The position numbers and the translations under genes are program-made. A model generated the notes under the pieces. That model was not told the DNA's origin, did no database searches, and saw only the letters and a program-made list of their open reading frames with translations. From NCBI RefSeq assembly GCF_002150765.1, contig NZ_MUYM01000029.1, positions 1-35,396 on the forward strand: 35,396 nt of DNA, in the 5' to 3' direction. This DNA is from Lentzea kentuckyensis (GTDB lineage: Bacteria > Actinomycetota > Actinomycetes > Mycobacteriales > Pseudonocardiaceae). Positions 23,200 to 31,874 of this stretch are shown in pieces (within the stretch, counting starts at the first letter, position 1; each line of letters opens with the position of its first letter).

Positions 23200-24395
23200 A
23201 GCGCCTGTCCGCTCTCGCCGCGGCCGCCGCGCTGGTCGCGGTTCCCCAGCCCGCTGTCGCCGACGTGGTGCCGAAGATCCCGGACACCCGGCAGTGCCTG
23301 CCGCCGCCGCTGGTGAGCGCCGACACCGTGCCGTGGGCGCAGCAACTGCTGGCGCCGCAACGAACCTGGTCGGTCACCCGCGGCGCCGGTGTCACCGTCG
23401 GTGTCGTCGACACCGGCGTAGACGGTGCCGCGCAACAACTTTCCGGCCGGGTCCTGCCGGGACGCGACGTGCGCAAGCCCGGCAACCAGCCGGCCAACAC
23501 CGACTGCTTCGGCCACGGCACGTTCGTCGCCGGGATCGTTGGCGCCGCGCCCGCGAACGGCACGATGTTCGCCGGGGTCGCGCCGGACGCCACGATCCTG
23601 CCGATCCGCGTCGCCGACGACGCCACCGACACCTCGGCCGCGACGCTCGCCCAGGGCATCAGGGCGGCCGTCGACGGTGGTGCCAGGGTGGTGAACGTGT
23701 CCGCCAGCACCTCGGCGAAGGACGCCGACCTCGAAGCGGCGGTCGCCTACGCCGCCACACACGACGTGGTGGTCGTGGCTTCCGCCGGCAACAGCGCCGA
23801 GCAGGGCAACCCGACGCCGTACCCCGCCGCCTTCGACACCGTCATCGCGGTCGGAGCCATCGACCGCGAAGGCAAGCGGGCGTCCTTTTCGGACACCGGC
23901 GGCTACCTGGACCTTGCCGCACCCGGTGTGGACGTCGTCAGCATCGGGCCCGGCGGTCCGGGGCAGTGGGAGGCCAGCGGCACGAGCTACGCCGCACCGT
24001 TCGTGGCGGGGGTAGCGGCACTGGTGCGCGCCTATCACCCGAAACTCACCGCAGCACAGGTGAAGAACCGGTTGCAGGCCACCGCGGACAGCCCACCGGC
24101 GAACGTCCCGGACACCGCTTTCGGCTGGGGCACGGTGAATCCCGCCGCCGCGGTGACGTCGGTGCTGCCGCAGGAGGACGCCACGGGTGCGGTGGCCGCA
24201 CCGGTCCCCGCCAACGCCCAGACTCCACCGGTGCCCAGCCAGGATCGCACCAGCGGCGTGCTCGTCACGCTCAGCGTGCTGGGCGTAGTTCTCGTGGCGG
24301 CCCTGGTGTTGCTGGCCGCGCGGTTGGTGCCGATCGGCATGCGCCGCCGCTGGCGCCCAGCCCGCCGCCTGGAGGTCCCCACCCCCGAACAGTGA
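23196..24395 (+). CDS. mycP: Mycosin, T7SS subtilisin-like membrane protease
   Basis: A 399-residue protein from GTG 23196, within the stop of ART-like gene 2. A signal peptide (MKRLSALAAAAALVAVPQPAVA) is followed by the S8 peptidase domain with Asp72 (VVDTGVDG), His107 (FGHGTFVAG), oxyanion Asn199 (ASAGN) and Ser264 (GTSYAAPFVAG). A Pro/Ala linker leads to one C-terminal membrane helix (about 354-380, VLVTLSVLGVVLVAALVLLAARL) and a basic cytoplasmic tail. This is the MycP layout: a membrane-anchored protease on the outer face that stabilises the ESX complex and cleaves some substrates. The gene converges on eccC with a strong terminator between. The start codon has a poor ribosome site, in line with translational coupling. 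Confidence 0.93.
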   Translation: MKRLSALAAAAALVAVPQPAVADVVPKIPDTRQCLPPPLVSADTVPWAQQLLAPQRTWSVTRGAGVTVGVVDTGVDGAAQQLSGRVLPGRDVRKPGNQPANTDCFGHGTFVAGIVGAAPANGTMFAGVAPDATILPIRVADDATDTSAATLAQGIRAAVDGGARVVNVSASTSAKDADLEAAVAYAATHDVVVVASAGNSAEQGNPTPYPAAFDTVIAVGAIDREGKRASFSDTGGYLDLAAPGVDVVSIGPGGPGQWEASGTSYAAPFVAGVAALVRAYHPKLTAAQVKNRLQATADSPPANVPDTAFGWGTVNPAAAVTSVLPQEDATGAVAAPVPANAQTPPVPSQDRTSGVLVTLSVLGVVLVAALVLLAARLVPIGMRRRWRPARRLEVPTPEQ

Positions 24396-24446
24396 CCATG
24401 AACGGCGCTTTTGTGGACCTCAGGTCCACAAAAGCGCCGTTCATGG
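24396..24446. terminator. Bidirectional terminator: 25-bp perfect inverted repeat
   Basis: Two perfectly complementary 25-nt arms (24396-24420 and 24422-24446) flank a single C. The arm begins one base after the mycP stop and ends 10 nt before the eccC stop. The stem holds CTTTTG/CAAAAG, giving a U-tract-like strand on both sides. Perfect arms this long exceed what a terminator needs and suggest a mobile or dispersed palindromic element. Confidence 0.85.
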
Positions 24447-24456
24447 CCAGCCTGGG

Positions 24457-27400
24457 CTACTTGTCGACGATCGGGGTTTGCATCAGGTTGACCGTGCGGC
24501 GGCGGTTGATGAACTGGGCGCGCCCGGCCGGCAACGTCTTCGGCCGCACGTTGCCGACGAAGACGCCCTCGTCCTTCGGGCAGGAGAACAGCACCACCGC
24601 GGTGCCGAGCTCCCACATCCGCCGCATCAGCGGTTGCATCATCCCCCGGCCGGCACTGGCGGTGCTGCGCGCGATGATCAGGTGCAGACCGATGTCCGCA
24701 CCGTGCGGCAGCAACGACTGCAGCGGCTGCATCGGGTCGTCGAACCCACCTGTCTCCGCCAGCTCGAAGTCGTCGATCAGGATGAACAACCTGCCGCCGC
24801 TCCACCAGTCGCGCTTGCGCAACCGGTCGGGCGTGATGTCCGCGCCCGGCACCCTGCTCTGCAGCAGTTCGGCGACCTCGCTGATCGCCGTGGAGAGACC
24901 GTCGGTGCTCACCGTGTAGTTGATCTGGTTGTCCTGCGGGATCGCGTCGTGCAGCTCGCGGCGGAAGTCGACGAACATCACCCGCCCCTCCTCCGGCCCG
25001 TAGTGGGCGGCGACGGAACGGGCGATGTGCCGCAACAGGTTCGTCTTGCCGGTCTCCGCGTCACCGAAGATCAACAGGTGCGGGTTCGCGTCGAAGTCGT
25101 GCCACTGCGGGCCCAGCGCGCCGTCCTCGATGCCCAGCGCCATGGTCATGTCCAGCGCGGGTGACGCCGACGTCGGTGCTGGGAGCGAAGCCGCGGTCAG
25201 TTCGCTGGGCAGCAGTTTCACCTGTGGCGCACGAGGAGTCGTCGGCAGGTCGAGCGACTCGGCGAGCTGCATCGTCGCGTCGGCGACGTCGTCGGTCGTG
25301 CCGGTGCCGTCGATGCGGGGGAGCGCGGTGAGGAAGTGCATCTTGTCGGCGGTGAGGCCGCGGCCGGGAATCTCCGGAACCCCGGCGGCGGCGCGACTGT
25401 TGATCTCGGACTCGAGCGGGTCGCCGAGCCGCAGCTCGAACCGGGTGCCGAGCACGTCGCGCAGCCACGGCCGCATTTCCGACCAGCGGTTGGTGGCGAC
25501 CACCAGGTGCACGCCGAAGCCGAGGCCGCGGGCGGCGAGTTCGCTGAACCGGTCCTCCAACTCCTCGTAGTCCTGGCGGATCGTGTACCAGCCGTCGACG
25601 ACGAGGAACGCGTCGCCGTGCGGGTCGAGGTCGAGGAACTGGCCCTGCCGCCGGGCCCTGCGATAGCTCGCCATCGAGTCGATGTGGTGCTGCGAGAACA
25701 GTTGCTCGCGGCGCGCCATCAGGTTGCTCATCTCGGCCACGGTCCGGGTGACCCGGTCGCGGTCGAGCCGTCCGGCGATGCTGCCCATGTGCGGCAGCCG
25801 GGCCAGCGAGCTCAGCGTGCCGCCGAAGTCCAGGCAGTAGAACTGGATCTCGGCCGCGGTGTGGGTGAGTGCGAGCGCGCTGAGCAACGTGCGGATCAGC
25901 GTGCTCTTGCCCGTCTGCGGCCCGCCGACGATCGCGACGTTGCCCTTGGCACCGGACAGGTCCGCGCCGAGCAGGTCGCGTCGCTGCAGTGCGGGCAGGT
26001 CGACCAGGCCGACCGGCGCGCGTAGCGTGGAGACGTCGAAGTCGCCTACCGGCCGCGGGCCGAGCGCCGGGTGGTCCACCAGCGGCGGCAGCAGCTGGTC
26101 GAGCGTCGGCGGCTGCTTGAGCGGCGGCAGCCACACCTGGTGCGCCACCGGGCCGACGCCCTGCAACCGGTCGAACAGCACGTCGAGCATGGTGCTGGTC
26201 ATCTCGTCGGCACGTTCGGGTTCCTCCTCCGCCGCCTCGTTGTCCACGCGGGGCGCCACGTACTCGGTGCCGAACGCGACGAGGTCCTGCTCCACCTCGT
26301 CCCGCCGCCGCCGCTTGCTCGTCGGCGGACGGTAGGCACCCGACACGAAGGCGCCCTTGAACCGGACCAGTGACGTCGTGTCCGGGCGCAGGTAACCGTT
26401 GCCAGGGCTGCTGGGCAGCTCGTAGGCGTCCGGGACACCGAGCACGCTGCGGCTCTCCATCGCGGAGAAGGTGCGCAGGCCGATCCGGTACGACAGGTGG
26501 CTCTCGATCTTGTGGATGCGGCCCTCGTCGAGCCGCTGGCTGGCGAGCAGCAGGTGCACCCCGAGGCTGCGGCCCAGCCGGCCGATCATGGCGAACGTCT
26601 CCACGAACTCGGGCTTGCTCGCCAGCATCTCGCTGAACTCGTCGACGACGATGAACAACGCGGGCATCGGCTCCAGCTGGGTGCCCTGCGCCCGCGCCGC
26701 CTCGTAGTCGCGCCGCGACGAGTAGTTGCCCGCCGCGCGCAACAGTTCCTGGCGGCGGTTGAGCTCACCCGCGAGCGCGTCCTGCATGCGGTCGACCAGA
26801 TCCAGCTCGTCCGCGAGGTTCGTGATGACCGCAGAGGTGTGCGGCAGCTTGTCGAACCCGAGGAACGCGGCACCACCCTTGAAGTCGACCAGCACGAGGT
26901 TGAGTTCTTCCGACGAATGCGTGGCCGCCATCGACAGCACGAGTGTGCGCAACAGCTCGCTCTTGCCCGAACCCGTCGCGCCGATCAGCAGGCCGTGCGG
27001 ACCCATGCCGCCCTCTGCGGACTCCTTGATGTCCAGCTCGATGGGCGTGCCGGTCGACGTCATGCCGATCGGCACCCGCAGCCGCCTGCGCGCACTCGAC
27101 CTGTTCCGCCGGTAGGTGACGGGGTCGAAGGTCCGCAGGTCGCCGAGACCGAGCAGGTTCGGCAGCTCGTAGTCACCGGCCAGCGGTTCCTCGGTGTCCT
27201 GCGCCTCGCCGACCCGGTAGCGCGCGATCAGCCGGGCGAGCGCGGAGACCGCCTGCGGACTCATCGTGTCGGCCTGGCACAGCGGGCTCGGCACCGGCTT
27301 GCCGAGCCGGTCGAACGCGACCGTGCTCAGCTGACCGTCGACCACCTGAAGGTGCAGCGTGTTGGCGTGCGACTGCCAGGGCAGCGCGCCCGACAGGTCG

Positions 27401-28431
27401 AGCACGATGGTGTTGCGGTAGGCCTCGTCGAACACCCGGTGCTCGTCGGGCAGCGTGACGCCGTCGAGGACCACGACCACGTACGGTTCGTTGGCGCTGA
27501 TCGGACTGTCCGGTTCGAACGGTGGCCGGCCGATGAAGTCGGTGCCGCCGAGCAGCCGTTCCAGCTCGGTGATGCTGTCGGCGACCAGCCGGCGCGGCCC
27601 GGTCGCGTCCCGCGCGTCGAGGTTCTGGTTGTGCGGCAGCCACTTCACCCAGTCCCAGTGGTCACGGGCCTCGTCGCTCACGCACACCGCGATCCGCGCC
27701 TCACCGGGGCTGTGCGCGGTGGCGAGCTGGCCGAGCAGGGCGCGGACCAGACCGCGGACCTCCTCGGGGTAGCCCTGGAACTGCAGCCGGGCGAACGCGC
27801 GCAGGTACACCGCGATCGGGGCGTTGTTGAGGGTCGAGTAGGCCCGGATGAACCGGCGCAACGCGTGCGCGCACAGCGGTTCCAGGTCCTCCAGCGGTTT
27901 GGTGTCGGCGGGCGGGTGCAGCTTGGTGGAGCTGCGCTGCTTGCCGACGCCGATGCGCACCTCGCCGAAGTCCTCGTGCATCGGGCGCCGTTCCCACAGC
28001 CGGTAGCCCATGGCCATCGACCACAGCGAGCGCGGATCGGGGTGCAGCCACAGCGCGGCCTTGCGCTGCTGCGACAGCGCCGAGCGCATCTTGCCGCGCA
28101 GCTGGCCGAGGTAGCGGATGTAGTCACGGCGGTCGCCGCGCAGCTTCTCCTTGTGATCCACACCGGACTTCAGCATGTTGGCGACGAGCATGCCGACGGC
28201 CGCCACGAGCATCAGGCCGCCGCCGACGTAGGCGAGCGCGCCCGAGCCGGGCCGGACGAACATGAGCACCATGGCGAGCGAGCTGAGCGCCATGGGCGCG
28301 TAGGTGAGGACAGCACCGACACCGCCGCCGGTCACCTCGGGTACCGCTGGCGGCGGTTGCAGCTCTATCTCGTCGCTGGGCGCGGTCGGCCCCGGCCGGC
28401 GCGTCCTGCGCATGAAGACCTCAGTGGCCAC
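24457..28431 (-). CDS. eccC: EccC, T7SS FtsK/SpoIIIE-type ATPase
   Basis: A 1324-residue protein. GTG 28431 follows GAGGAG by 6 nt; an ATG seven codons in (MRRTRRPGP) is an alternative. Two membrane helices near residues 36-85 are followed by three FtsK/SpoIIIE ATPase domains: Walker A GATGSGKS (about 485), GGPQTGKS (about 839) and GDAETGKT (about 1127). Walker B strands are LFIVVDEFSE, AFLVVDGWYT and LFILIDDFEL. EccC is the substrate-recognising motor of the ESX membrane complex, binding the C-terminal export signal of Esx dimers with its last domain. All three domains are in one chain, unlike the split EccCa/EccCb of ESX-1. It is divergent from eccD across 121 nt that hold an operator-like site starting 15 nt before the eccC start. 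Confidence 0.95.
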   Translation of the reverse strand: MATEVFMRRTRRPGPTAPSDEIELQPPPAVPEVTGGGVGAVLTYAPMALSSLAMVLMFVRPGSGALAYVGGGLMLVAAVGMLVANMLKSGVDHKEKLRGDRRDYIRYLGQLRGKMRSALSQQRKAALWLHPDPRSLWSMAMGYRLWERRPMHEDFGEVRIGVGKQRSSTKLHPPADTKPLEDLEPLCAHALRRFIRAYSTLNNAPIAVYLRAFARLQFQGYPEEVRGLVRALLGQLATAHSPGEARIAVCVSDEARDHWDWVKWLPHNQNLDARDATGPRRLVADSITELERLLGGTDFIGRPPFEPDSPISANEPYVVVVLDGVTLPDEHRVFDEAYRNTIVLDLSGALPWQSHANTLHLQVVDGQLSTVAFDRLGKPVPSPLCQADTMSPQAVSALARLIARYRVGEAQDTEEPLAGDYELPNLLGLGDLRTFDPVTYRRNRSSARRRLRVPIGMTSTGTPIELDIKESAEGGMGPHGLLIGATGSGKSELLRTLVLSMAATHSSEELNLVLVDFKGGAAFLGFDKLPHTSAVITNLADELDLVDRMQDALAGELNRRQELLRAAGNYSSRRDYEAARAQGTQLEPMPALFIVVDEFSEMLASKPEFVETFAMIGRLGRSLGVHLLLASQRLDEGRIHKIESHLSYRIGLRTFSAMESRSVLGVPDAYELPSSPGNGYLRPDTTSLVRFKGAFVSGAYRPPTSKRRRRDEVEQDLVAFGTEYVAPRVDNEAAEEEPERADEMTSTMLDVLFDRLQGVGPVAHQVWLPPLKQPPTLDQLLPPLVDHPALGPRPVGDFDVSTLRAPVGLVDLPALQRRDLLGADLSGAKGNVAIVGGPQTGKSTLIRTLLSALALTHTAAEIQFYCLDFGGTLSSLARLPHMGSIAGRLDRDRVTRTVAEMSNLMARREQLFSQHHIDSMASYRRARRQGQFLDLDPHGDAFLVVDGWYTIRQDYEELEDRFSELAARGLGFGVHLVVATNRWSEMRPWLRDVLGTRFELRLGDPLESEINSRAAAGVPEIPGRGLTADKMHFLTALPRIDGTGTTDDVADATMQLAESLDLPTTPRAPQVKLLPSELTAASLPAPTSASPALDMTMALGIEDGALGPQWHDFDANPHLLIFGDAETGKTNLLRHIARSVAAHYGPEEGRVMFVDFRRELHDAIPQDNQINYTVSTDGLSTAISEVAELLQSRVPGADITPDRLRKRDWWSGGRLFILIDDFELAETGGFDDPMQPLQSLLPHGADIGLHLIIARSTASAGRGMMQPLMRRMWELGTAVVLFSCPKDEGVFVGNVRPKTLPAGRAQFINRRRTVNLMQTPIVDK

Positions 28432-28445
28432 TCGGACTCCTCTGG

Positions 28446-28461
28446 TGAAGGGTTTCCCCCG
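28446..28461 (+). promoter_or_regulatory. Candidate locus operator TGAAGGGTTTCCCCCG (site 4)
   Basis: Thirteen of 16 bases match site 1. It lies between the divergent eccC and eccD starts: 91 nt before the eccD GTG and directly upstream of the eccC ribosome site. From its position, binding could activate eccD-eccB and hinder eccC. Confidence 0.5.
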
Positions 28462-28552
28462 AAGTGGCGATCTGGCTTGATCACCATCTGCGGGGGCAGG
28501 TGTGCCGCGGCTAGGTTCCGCAGCACGCTCGTCTTTCGCCAGAAGGATTCCG

Positions 28553-29959
28553 GTGCCCAAAATGGAAGAACGCACGCAGCATCGCACAAACGTGCCGACG
28601 AGGCTACGGTTCGTTCTCGGCGACAAAGCAGTGGACGTAGCGCTTCCGGGTGAAGTGCAGCTGGTCGACCTCCTGCCCTCCATCCTGGCCCAGTTCGGGA
28701 AGGAGTGGATCGAACAAAGCGTCGACCACGAGGGCTGGGTCGCGCAGCGGCTCGGTGAACCTCCACTGGACGAGGACAAGTCACCGGCCGAGCTGCAGCT
28801 GCTCGACGGCGACACCGTCCACTTGCGACCCAGGGGCGAGGAGTTCGCCCCGCTGGACTACGACGACCTGGTCGACGGCCTGGCCGAACGGGCCCGCGGC
28901 GATGCGGGCCAGTGGACGCCGGAGCGGTCGCGGTGGATGCTGCGAGCAGGTGCGCTGGTCGCGCTGCTCACCGGCCTGGCGGCCCTCTTCGCGGGGCCCG
29001 GCGCCCCGTCGTTCTGGCTGGTCCCCGCCGTGCTGGCACTGGCGCTCGTCATCGGCGCGGCAGCCGTGGCCCGCACCGTCGGTGACCTGGTCAACGCCAC
29101 CGGGCTCGCCCTGCTCGGCATCGCTTACGCCACAGCGGCGGGGTGGCTCCTCGCGCTGTGGCTCGATCCGGCCGGCGAACTCGGTGTCTGGATCTCCTGT
29201 GCCCTGGCGATGGCGGTCGCGGCGACGGTGTTCGCCCTGGTCGCCGTCGCCGACTCGGCGCTCATCTTCACCACCGGGCTGACCTTCGGGGTCATGGTGT
29301 TGATCCCGTCGGTGATCTGGGCATGGTCGGATCTGACCGCGCAGCAGAGCGTCGCCATCGGGATCACGGTGAACCTGGTGGCGAGCCTCTTCATACCGGG
29401 CACGGCGTTCCGGCTCGGCCGGTTGAGACTGCCGATGCTGCCCACCGAGGCGGCGGAGGTGAAGGAGGACACCGAACCGGTCCCGCACCAGGTCGTCGTC
29501 GAACGCAGTGCGGTCGTCTTCGGCTATCTCAGGGCCCTCTATCTCGGCTTCGGTGTCGCACAGGCACTGTTGTTGATCGCTCTGAACGTCCGGGGTGGAC
29601 AGTGGCCGCTGATCTTCGGCGCGGTCTGCGCGTTGCTGCTGTTCATGCGTTCCCGGCACCTGAGCGGCGTGGTGCCGCGGTGGTCGTTGCTCGTGCCCGC
29701 CATGGCCGCGGTCGTGACCATCGTGCTGCGGCTGGGCTTCGGCCACCACCCGCTCGACCGCGTGCTGGCGATGCTGACGCCGCTGGTGCTCGTCGGCGCC
29801 GCGCTGGTCGTGCTGACCTCCGTCCTGCCCGGCAGGCGGATGCGGCCCTACTGGGGTCGCGCGGTGGACATCTTCGAGCACGCGACCGCGATCGCCGTCA
29901 TCCCGTTGTTGCTGGCGATCCTGGACGTCTACGCCTGGGTCAGGGGGCTGAGCGGCTGA
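28553..29959 (+). CDS. eccD: EccD, T7SS inner-membrane channel component
   Basis: A 468-residue protein. GTG 28553 is chosen because AAGGA lies 5 nt upstream; an in-frame ATG three codons later is less well spaced. Residues about 10-90 are the ubiquitin-like domain (TRLRFVLGDKAVDVALPGE, LLDGDTVHLRPRG). From about residue 125 to the end there are about eleven membrane helices, for example MLRAGALVALLTGLAALFAG and the terminal AVIPLLLAILDVYAWVRG. EccD forms the multi-helix membrane part of the ESX complex with EccB, EccC and EccE. The stop overlaps the eccB start (TGATG), so the two are translated together. Confidence 0.93.
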   Translation: MPKMEERTQHRTNVPTRLRFVLGDKAVDVALPGEVQLVDLLPSILAQFGKEWIEQSVDHEGWVAQRLGEPPLDEDKSPAELQLLDGDTVHLRPRGEEFAPLDYDDLVDGLAERARGDAGQWTPERSRWMLRAGALVALLTGLAALFAGPGAPSFWLVPAVLALALVIGAAAVARTVGDLVNATGLALLGIAYATAAGWLLALWLDPAGELGVWISCALAMAVAATVFALVAVADSALIFTTGLTFGVMVLIPSVIWAWSDLTAQQSVAIGITVNLVASLFIPGTAFRLGRLRLPMLPTEAAEVKEDTEPVPHQVVVERSAVVFGYLRALYLGFGVAQALLLIALNVRGGQWPLIFGAVCALLLFMRSRHLSGVVPRWSLLVPAMAAVVTIVLRLGFGHHPLDRVLAMLTPLVLVGAALVVLTSVLPGRRMRPYWGRAVDIFEHATAIAVIPLLLAILDVYAWVRGLSG

Positions 29960-31392
29960 TGCAGTCACGCAGAGATCAGGTCCAGGCGTACTTCTTCGTC
30001 GTCGGCCGCCTGGTGTCCGGCCTCATGCAGGGCAAGCCGGACGTGCTGGAGCACCCCAACAAGCGGTTCAACGGGGGGACGTTCCTCGGCCTGTTGCTCG
30101 CCTGTCTGCTCGTGGCGATCTTCGGCATCGTCGGGTTGATGTTCCCCGGCGGCAACAACTCCTGGCGGGTGCCGGGGGCCGTGGTGCTGGAGAAGGACTC
30201 CGGAGCCCGGTACGTGTTCCTCGACGGCCAGTTGCGGCCCGCGCTGAACCTCTCGTCCGCGCTGCTCGCCGCGGGAGACGCGGGCAAACTCGTCGCGGTC
30301 ACCAAGAGTTCGCTGACAGGCGTGCCGGTCGGAACGCCCATCGGGATCCCGGGCGCACCGGACGGACTGCCCATGGCGGACCGGGTCAACACCTCGCCGT
30401 GGTCGGTCTGCGCCAAGCCCGTCGACGAGCACGCCGTGGCGAGCGCCGCGAGCGTGACACTGCGCCTGGACGGCGTGGAGGGCACGCCCGCGCCGCCGGA
30501 CCAGGCGCTCCTGGTGTCCACTCCGGACGGTGTCACGCACCTCGTGTGGCGGGGAAACCGGCACAAGATCGCGGATCCGACGATGCTGGAAGCGCTGGGC
30601 TACAACTCGGTGACACCCTTCCGGGTGTCACCCGCCTGGCTGAACGTGATTCCCGCCGGGCGCGACCTGCAGCCTCCGTCCATTGCGGACATCGGCAAGC
30701 CGGGACCGTCCGTCGGCGGCAAGCCCGGCCTGATCGGGCAGCTCTACGAGCTCAAGAACCCGGCGACCGGATCGGACGAGATCTACGTGCTGCAGGCGGG
30801 CGGGCTCATGCCGGTCAGCCGCAGCGTCGCCGCCATGCTGCTGATCAACCCCGCCCTGAAGGCCGCCTATCCGGACAGCTCCGTGCGGCCGGTGGAGGTG
30901 GGGCCCGGTGACGTCGCCGGAGTGCGGGTGATGGGCCACGACCCCATCTCGGCCGACCTGCCGGCGATCCCGCCGGCGATGGTGAACCTCGGTGCGTCAG
31001 GGGAACCTTGCATGAGGTTCGATCCGCAGGCCGGCGCTGGTCAGTTGCCGGCCCTGGTGATCCTGCCGGACTCGACGGAGAGTGATGCCGTGCCTCCGGC
31101 GGGTAAGCACACCGTCGGAACGACGGCCGACCAGGTCGTCATCCCGGTGGGTGGCGGAGCGCTGGTGCGCACCGTTTCCGCACCCGGTACGTCATCGGGC
31201 ACCGCGTTCCTTGTCACCGATCTGGGGGTCAAGTACCCGTTGGTGGCCGAAAATGTCGCGTCCATCCTCGGCTACGGGCACCTGGACACGGTCGGAGTGC
31301 CGGCCGCGCTGCTGGCGCTCCTGCCCAGCGGGCCCGCCCTGAGCCCTGAGGCCGCGCTCGTGAGCAGGCCGATCAGCCCGCCGGGCTCCTGA
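29959..31392 (+). CDS. eccB: EccB, T7SS core component
   Basis: A 477-residue protein beginning MQSRRDQVQAYFFVVGRLVSGL, the hallmark N-terminus of EccB. One membrane helix (about 38-60, GTFLGLLLACLLVAIFGIVGLMF) is followed by a large extracytoplasmic domain with the repeated beta strands and GARYVFLDGQLRPALNLSSAL expected for EccB. Length fits the family (about 480-510). EccB spans the inner membrane and presents its R-domains outside. It overlaps eccD by one base. The stop codon overlaps an operator-like site that precedes the esx genes. Confidence 0.94.
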   Translation: MQSRRDQVQAYFFVVGRLVSGLMQGKPDVLEHPNKRFNGGTFLGLLLACLLVAIFGIVGLMFPGGNNSWRVPGAVVLEKDSGARYVFLDGQLRPALNLSSALLAAGDAGKLVAVTKSSLTGVPVGTPIGIPGAPDGLPMADRVNTSPWSVCAKPVDEHAVASAASVTLRLDGVEGTPAPPDQALLVSTPDGVTHLVWRGNRHKIADPTMLEALGYNSVTPFRVSPAWLNVIPAGRDLQPPSIADIGKPGPSVGGKPGLIGQLYELKNPATGSDEIYVLQAGGLMPVSRSVAAMLLINPALKAAYPDSSVRPVEVGPGDVAGVRVMGHDPISADLPAIPPAMVNLGASGEPCMRFDPQAGAGQLPALVILPDSTESDAVPPAGKHTVGTTADQVVIPVGGGALVRTVSAPGTSSGTAFLVTDLGVKYPLVAENVASILGYGHLDTVGVPAALLALLPSGPALSPEAALVSRPISPPGS

Positions 31393-31405
31393 GGGAAAGT
31401 CCCCG
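31390..31405 (+). promoter_or_regulatory. Candidate locus operator TGAGGGAAAGTCCCCG (site 5)
   Basis: Begins within the eccB stop codon and ends 119 nt before the first esx ATG. It matches site 1 at 13 of 16 positions when aligned without gaps, or has one extra central base if arms are aligned (TGAGGGA-AAG-TCCCCGG). A GCTTTCCCACCT string follows 39 nt downstream, like that after sites 1 and 3. Confidence 0.5.
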
Positions 31406-31524
31406 GCTTGGGTCCCGACAGGACAGATGAGCCGCGGGGACCCGCTTTCCCACCTCTAATTGAAGTGCGGCCGCACCTGGCGAACACCGGACGGCCTTCG
31501 AATTTCATCCAGGAGGTTACGAGA

Positions 31525-31824
31525 ATGGCAGCGGGAAACAACACCAAGCTGACTCCGTCCGAGGTGTCGGCCATGGCGGGCAGGCACCGCACGTGCGCCG
31601 ACGACATCACCAACCAGCAGCGGAGCCTCACCGGCCACATCAGCACCCTCACCTCGGTCAACAGCGGTCGCATGATGCAGCGCCTGCTCGAGGTCCACCA
31701 GGAGTGGGACCGCCTCACCAAGGACATCGTCACCAACCTGACGACGATGGCGACGACGCTCGACAGCGTCGCCTCCGACCTGCGCACCCAGGACGAGAGC
31801 AACGCCAGCGGCGTCACCACCTGA
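31525..31824 (+). CDS. Esx/WXG100-size secreted protein A
   Basis: A 99-residue protein from ATG 31525 with AGGAGG 8 nt upstream. Two long helices flank a turn (STLTSVNSGRMMQRLLEVHQEW). The W-x-G turn has become N-x-G (VNSG). A second Trp follows in EVHQEWDRL. It sits 50 nt before another gene of the same size, so the pair probably forms the Esx heterodimer exported by EccC. The strong ribosome site fits a high-abundance substrate. Confidence 0.88.
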   Translation: MAAGNNTKLTPSEVSAMAGRHRTCADDITNQQRSLTGHISTLTSVNSGRMMQRLLEVHQEWDRLTKDIVTNLTTMATTLDSVASDLRTQDESNASGVTT

Positions 31825-31874
31825 AGTCCTTTTGGGACACCCTTCACCAATTCTTCTTCCAGCGGGAGTGAACT

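Noticed and set aside
26497..28653. A 718-codon plus-strand frame opposite eccC
   Set aside because: It covers well-supported eccC sequence and the eccC/eccD promoter region; no domain is visible.
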